Shown here: in pieces, positions 59,842-64,000 of the stretch
Position numbering within the stretch: the stretch's first letter is position 1
Layout of the letters: every line of letters begins with the position of its first letter
Assembly: GCA_022496185.1 (NCBI GenBank)
Contig: WTXG01000025.1
Span: 62,001-126,000 of the forward strand
Direction of reading: 5' to 3'
DNA: 64,000 nt
Source of the DNA: Multifurca ochricompacta
Taxonomy: Eukaryota; Basidiomycota; Agaricomycetes; Russulales; Russulaceae
Translations under genes and position numbers: made by a program
The notes under the pieces: model-generated
Database searches by the model: none
Seen by the model: only the letters and a program-made list of their open reading frames with translations
What the model was told of the DNA's origin: nothing

Positions 59842-62244
59842 ATGTCAACGACAGCAGTAAAGTCTTCTCCAGACTCTAAACGATCGCATCACCCTCCTCA
59901 ATCAAAAATACCTGATCAGTATCGTCTTCAGGTACAACAGTTACGAGAACTTTTCCCAGCTTGGTCCAACGACGGTCTGTCATCTCTCTCTTTCCTTCCT
60001 TCCAGGTCATCCTTTTACCCCTACGCGTCCTTACTCACTGCATATGTCCTTTATTAGACCTCATCTCAACCTTGATAGAAGCTGGCGGAGACGTTTCACT
60101 CACTGCTACACGTATCACTGAGGGTTAATATCCAACCCTTTTATCTCCTCTTTCTACTCATTCTTTTTCATTAGGCCACGCGGAGCAATGGGGCGCTGTC
60201 ACCCGCAAAAAGGACAAAAAACCTTCAACTCATCAGGGTCAAACTAAGGACTCTGCCTCTGCTCGAGAGAGAGGCGAATCACGCGGAGGTAGAGGCGGTC
60301 GTGGTGGACGTGGCGGCCCCGGTCGTGGTGCTGCTGCTGGCGGTCGTGCTCTCAGTGCCCGTGGAGGTCACCGTGACTCTCACCGCACTCACTCTCATAC
60401 TCACAGCGGCACTCCCGCCATCCCTGTTACTAACGGCGATACTCCTGCTTCCTCAGATCCTTGGGTGGAATCAGCCACAACCGCTACGCCAGATGCCAAC
60501 ACTGGCTGGGCTTCCACTTCCGAAACCCAAGCTGGAACACCCTCTGCCTCGGGGTGGGGTAGCAACAATGAATCAACCTGGGGCGCAACCTCAACTCCCA
60601 ATGGCTCTACAGCAACTTCTCCTGCCGTCAAGTTACAGCTTAATCCCACCGCTCGACCCCTTGTTAAGACTCCCGCCACTTCCAAGCTTTCATGGGCGCA
60701 AATTGCTCGGTGTGTATCCGATGCTTCCTTGGCTCGCTTTGATTTCATACTTTGTTTCATAGCGCTCCCGAAAAGACATCCACTCCTGCCCCCGCTGCTC
60801 CCCAACCTACATCTCACGCTCCCGTTCTTCCCGCGCCCCTTGAACCTCCTCGTGAACCTACTCCTCCCCCTGCACCTGTCCAGGAAATTGAACCTACGAC
60901 TGAGGCTCAAACAGGCTGGGAAGAACCCACGACCGTCCAAAATCCCTCATGGGAAGATGACTTGCACTCAAAACCTTCCGCCCCAGTTGCAGAGCCTTGG
61001 GAAACGGCCCCTGCTGAGGAAATCAAGGTTCACGATGAGGCAAAACCTATCGCATCTGAACCACCCCCCGAGCCAGTACCTGAGCCCATCTCTGTATTGT
61101 TGCCTGCACCGCAACCCAAGGAACCCGTTAGCGGCCTTAATGAGGCAATCCCGAAGCATGTAGCACCTGTACAACCAAGACCAAGTAGTGCAGCCCATAG
61201 GCACAGCGCGCGGTTCAAGACCGACCAGGCGGTCACACTTCCAAATAACTTTGGATCCGGCCTTGAGAAAATCGGCATGCAGTTTGGTAGCCTCAGTATT
61301 GGCGGGGATGAGATTGTTGACACCAAACTGTGAGTGACTTCCTTTTCCCAGTGACTACTCAGTGAACGTGAACTTACGTGTCTGTACAGGGAGCCCGTGG
61401 CGCAATCCGCCCCCGAACCTGTCGCGTTGCCTAGTGAATCTCCCGTAATTCCCGAGCCTCAGCCATCGCCCTCTGTGCCCCCGCCCTCTCAACCTGAAGT
61501 TTCTCCTCCCGTAACGGCCTCGCTCAGCTCAGCACCGAGCTTCACTCAACAAAGTCAACCACAAGTGATTTCACAGCAAGCGCAAGCTCAGGCATCTGTC
61601 CCGCCACAGCCTGTTTCCACCCATCTTCCTACCTCTGTATCGCAACCAACTCTCACCACCCCCGCGGCTGCGCCTCAAGTCTCCCCTCCAATATCTGGCT
61701 ACCCTCACCAGTCGCAGCAAGCACAACAACAACAACCGCAACCTTCGCAGCAGCAACAAGTATCACCCCCTTCACTTAGCAATCACCAGCAACCTCCTCA
61801 TCAGACATTGCAGCACCAATATACTCAGCATGGACTTCCGACCCACCTTGATCCTGCACAAGCGCAACATCAGTCACCGCTTCCCCAGCAGCAAGTGCCC
61901 ACATCTTTCTACCGTCAGCCGGAAACACAGGGTCCTTATTTCCATACTGGCGCGGGAACACCGCCTACAACTCAAGCCCAGGACAGCCCGTATGGGTCGT
62001 TTGGCCAGCTGGGCCAGCAAGGCCCAGTTTCGCAGCTCAGCGGATTCGGTGGAGCCGACTATGGTTATGGTGACAACCAACAACGGGTGAGTCCTTTTGC
62101 TTTGCAATTGTACGTGTGGAGGAGCTGTAGCACTGCTTTCAGAACTTTTATGACTCATATGGCCAACAACAGACTGGCGGCTTCGGTGCACGCGGTGGGC
62201 TGCATGACGACGTCAAGGGTTTGCCCGGGCTCCAGCAGCAGCAA

Positions 62245-62281
<37 letters not shown>

Positions 62282-63066
62282 CACAGCAACCCCAACAGCA
62301 GCAACAAGGTGGACCCGCACCTCCCCCTGGCAGCGCACAGCAGGGCGGGCAGGGCTATCCGCCCCCCATGGGGTATTATCAGCCATATCCACAAAACCAG
62401 TATTACGGCACGCCATACAACTATGCGTACAGCGTCCCACAGCCATTCGTCAAATACCCTGTGTTCCCACCAGGTCCTGGTTCCGCGCCAAGCCCTGCGG
62501 GCCCGCCGGGCAAGCAGCCTCAGTCGTACGGTCAAGTCCAGGGCCAGGGCCAGGGTCTGTATGGCCAGCAGCACCAGCAGGCCTACGACGAACCACAACT
62601 GGGATACCACCCACATGCGCACAGCCACTCACACCAGTTGAGCGGAAGCCTTGGTGGCGTTGGTGTCTTACCCGGTGCGGACTATGGCAAGCCACTATAT
62701 GCGCACCAGCACCAGCAAGGTCTTGGCGCGCGGGGTGCCGCCACGTCCCCTGAGACGACTTTCAAACAATACGCCCAAGGAGCCAACTCCAAGGACGTCA
62801 GCGGCGTTGGCGCGAGTGGTACAGGAGGTCCACAGGGCCGTGGAGGTGCACCTGCTCAGGCGGGCGGTTTCTATGGTGCCGGCGCGGGTCGCTTTGCGCA
62901 GGGCCCTGGGGCACAAGCGCAGGCGGGCGGGCCTGGACAGGCTCAGCAGGCTCAAGGCGGGCCGCAGGGCCACCTTGGGTACCCGCAAGCTGCGTCTGAC
63001 GGCTCGTTCTACTCGGCGTATGGTCCCGCCGCGGCGCAGCAGGGAAGACAAGGGTACTGGCAGTGA
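59842..63066 (+). CDS. DEF1: RNA polymerase II degradation factor Def1-like, CUE domain protein
   Basis: Def1 promotes ubiquitination and degradation of stalled RNA polymerase II and contributes to the DNA damage response. It has about 970 residues and six exons. The start is MSTTAVKSSPDSKR. A CUE ubiquitin-binding domain follows (RLQVQQLRELFPAWSNDD, then LISTLIEAGGDVSLTATRI). Then come an RGG-rich segment (GGRGGRGGRGGPGRG), several hundred residues rich in Pro/Ser/Thr/Gln, and a conserved-looking LPNNFGSGLEKIGMQFGSLS. The C-terminus is Gln/Gly/Tyr-rich with a polyglutamine run. The domain order CUE then long Q-rich tail is the defining Def1 layout. The sequence is otherwise of low complexity, so orthology rests mainly on the CUE domain and composition. 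Confidence 0.82.
62229..62310 (+). repeat. CAG/CAA polyglutamine tract
   Basis: About 25 Gln codons in a row with interspersed CAA, followed by QQPQQPQQQQ. It lies in the Def1 coding region. Such tracts are length-variable. Confidence 0.85.
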
Positions 63067-63551
63067 TCGCGCATCGTGTTTGCCTCGTCATGCGCAGCGC
63101 GTCGTTACTCTCAACACTTTTGCTCTCCGCCGTTCGTCTTTGAGTTTTTGAGTGCTTTTCTTGTGTGCTGTTTCGTCTGGCTTGAGCTTTCCATGTCTCT
63201 CTCCTCTCATTTTTTTTTGTCTACTGTTTCGCTTCTTCTCTGATTCGTGTCCGGTATCATACGTCTGTCATACGTCTGTCTCTCATACATCTCTGTCCAC
63301 TCATCTTGTACGCTTATCGTCAATACTGTGCAAAATCGAGTTCTTGTGCAGCTGGCGGCAGTCCAACCTAGTTACGAGAAGTACGGTGGGAATCATGACC
63401 TTGCCATTACGCATGTAGAAAAGCACGCTTGTATACAAAAGTACCAGGAAACAAAGATTAAACATAGGGATAACGATAACCGTGCATACAACACGACTCA
63501 AGAACTAAACTAAACAGATACAATTCCAGACAATCGAACGGGAGATACACT
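63067..63551. other. Convergent 3' flanks of Def1 and the edge gene
   Basis: T-rich downstream of Def1. The short repeat ATACGTCTGTC occurs twice at 63259-63281. No gene was recognised. Confidence 0.4.
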
Positions 63552-64000
63552 TTAGGTTTTGGAAAAAAATGAGGTGATCTTGGGCGTCGACTTGGACCCG
63601 GATTTGTCTTGCTTCCTGCGTGGCGGAGAGATTGGCTAGAGACTCCTGCAATATCAGCCAAAGTAGGGATGAAAGATCAGTGCGGTCGCGAGGCGCACTT
63701 TGAGCTTTTTTTTCGAAGCCACTTGAGAGGAGGACTGACAGACATGAGTGAGGCCGGGACTTCTTGACGTACGACTCACTGTCTGTTGTTGTTGTTGTTG
63801 TTCATGCCACGAACTTGACAAAGAGGCTTCACCCTCTGTCTTCACCTTTGACAGATTTGATTGATTGGTGACATCTGGTGGTGGAGGTATGTGTGAGTGT
63901 GAGTGTGAGGAGAGTGAGAGTGAGAGTGAGAGTGAGAGAAAAAAAGTCACTTTTACGCGCGAGAAGGAAAGAGAAGGGACGAACCGAAGGAGGAGAGAGG
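63552..64000 (-). CDS. 3' end of a gene with a PCNA-binding-like C-terminus (partial)
   Basis: Three exons join in frame at the window edge: 63780-63874, 63699-63734 and 63552-63635. The upstream part lies outside. The protein's C-terminus reads DVTNQSNLSKVKTEGEASLS, a polyglutamine run from a (TTG)n repeat, SSSQVASKKKLKPISPPRRK, and ends STPKITSFFSKT before TAA. T-P-K-I-T-S-F-F resembles a PIP box (Q-x-x-[ILM]-x-x-[FY]-[FY]) with T in place of Q, preceded by basic residues. C-terminal PIP boxes occur in replication and repair proteins such as Pol32/POLD3. No such identity can be claimed from this fragment. Confidence 0.6.
63782..63938. repeat. (TTG)n and (GTGAGA)n tracts
   Basis: Seven TTG units at 63782-63802, coding for glutamine on the minus strand, and GAGTGT/GAGAGT repeats at 63894-63938 in an adjacent intron. 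Confidence 0.75.

Noticed and set aside
1..64000. Biosynthetic cluster around the P450, PPTase-like and dioxygenase genes
   Set aside because: They are spread over 18 kb with housekeeping genes between, no synthase is present, and the PPTase-like protein lacks catalytic residues.
1..64000. tRNA, rRNA, transposon ends, CRISPR arrays
   Set aside because: I looked for B-box-like GGTTCGAATCC segments, long terminal repeats, transposase or reverse-transcriptase motifs and spaced repeats, and saw none.

Overview
The window looks like nuclear DNA of a filamentous basidiomycete, most likely an Agaricomycete. Nearly every gene is split by GT-AG introns of about 50-80 bp. The proteins are typical of fungi (PAN3 with its CCCH finger, Kap95, LSm7, Def1, peroxisomal Lon, a Rok1/Msg5-type phosphatase). 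Several families are most familiar from mushroom-forming fungi: a DUF6533-like membrane protein, an OTT_1508-type deaminase and a microsomal P450. No RNA gene, transposon, CRISPR array or prokaryotic feature was found.

Layout. 0.2-2.8 kb: BAR-SH3 adaptor (+). 3.2-4.7 kb: TauD/TfdA dioxygenase (-). 5.8-7.3 kb: OTT_1508-like deaminase (-). 8.0-10.7 kb: F-box/WD40/UIM protein (-), head to head with the ARPC5 subunit of the Arp2/3 complex (+). 12.5-13.8 kb: unknown protein with a hydrophobic C-terminus (+). 14.9-15.5 kb: small conserved protein (-). 15.7-18.1 kb: cytochrome P450 (-). 18.1-19.9 kb: gene-poor, microsatellite-rich. 19.9-21.2 kb: phosphopantetheinyl-transferase-like protein whose catalytic residues are replaced (+). 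21.7-24.7 kb: PPR-type protein (-), head to head with malate dehydrogenase (+). 27.3-29.1 kb: DUF6533-like protein (+). 29.3-32.9 kb: Cut12-like coiled-coil protein (+). 34.6-38.1 kb: peroxisomal Lon (-). 39.3-42.8 kb: importin beta-1 (-), head to head with LSm7 (+). 44.6-47.8 kb: Cid1-type nucleotidyltransferase (-). 49.4-52.1 kb: PAN3 (-), head to head with TFIIE-beta (+). 53.7-55.4 kb: conserved secreted protein (+). 57.0-59.6 kb: rhodanese/dual-specificity phosphatase (-), head to head with Def1 (+). 63.6-64.0 kb: 3' end of a further minus-strand gene ending in a PCNA-binding-like peptide.

Functionally this is mostly a housekeeping neighbourhood: mRNA decay and tailing (PAN3, Cid1-like, LSm7), transcription (TFIIE-beta, Def1), nuclear import, cytoskeleton and membrane shaping (ARPC5, BAR-SH3) and proteolysis (Lon, F-box). 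A few accessory enzymes are interspersed. I see no metabolic cluster or defence island.

Two general observations matter to any user. First, at least eight single-base losses interrupt otherwise well-conserved exons in five genes, several of them at base runs, so many apparent breaks are probably sequence errors and not pseudogenes. Second, splicing includes exons as short as 8, 14 and 16 nt and at least three likely GC-AG introns, so automatic gene models here will often be wrong. Exon boundaries below were inferred by eye from reading frame, splice consensus and family motifs.
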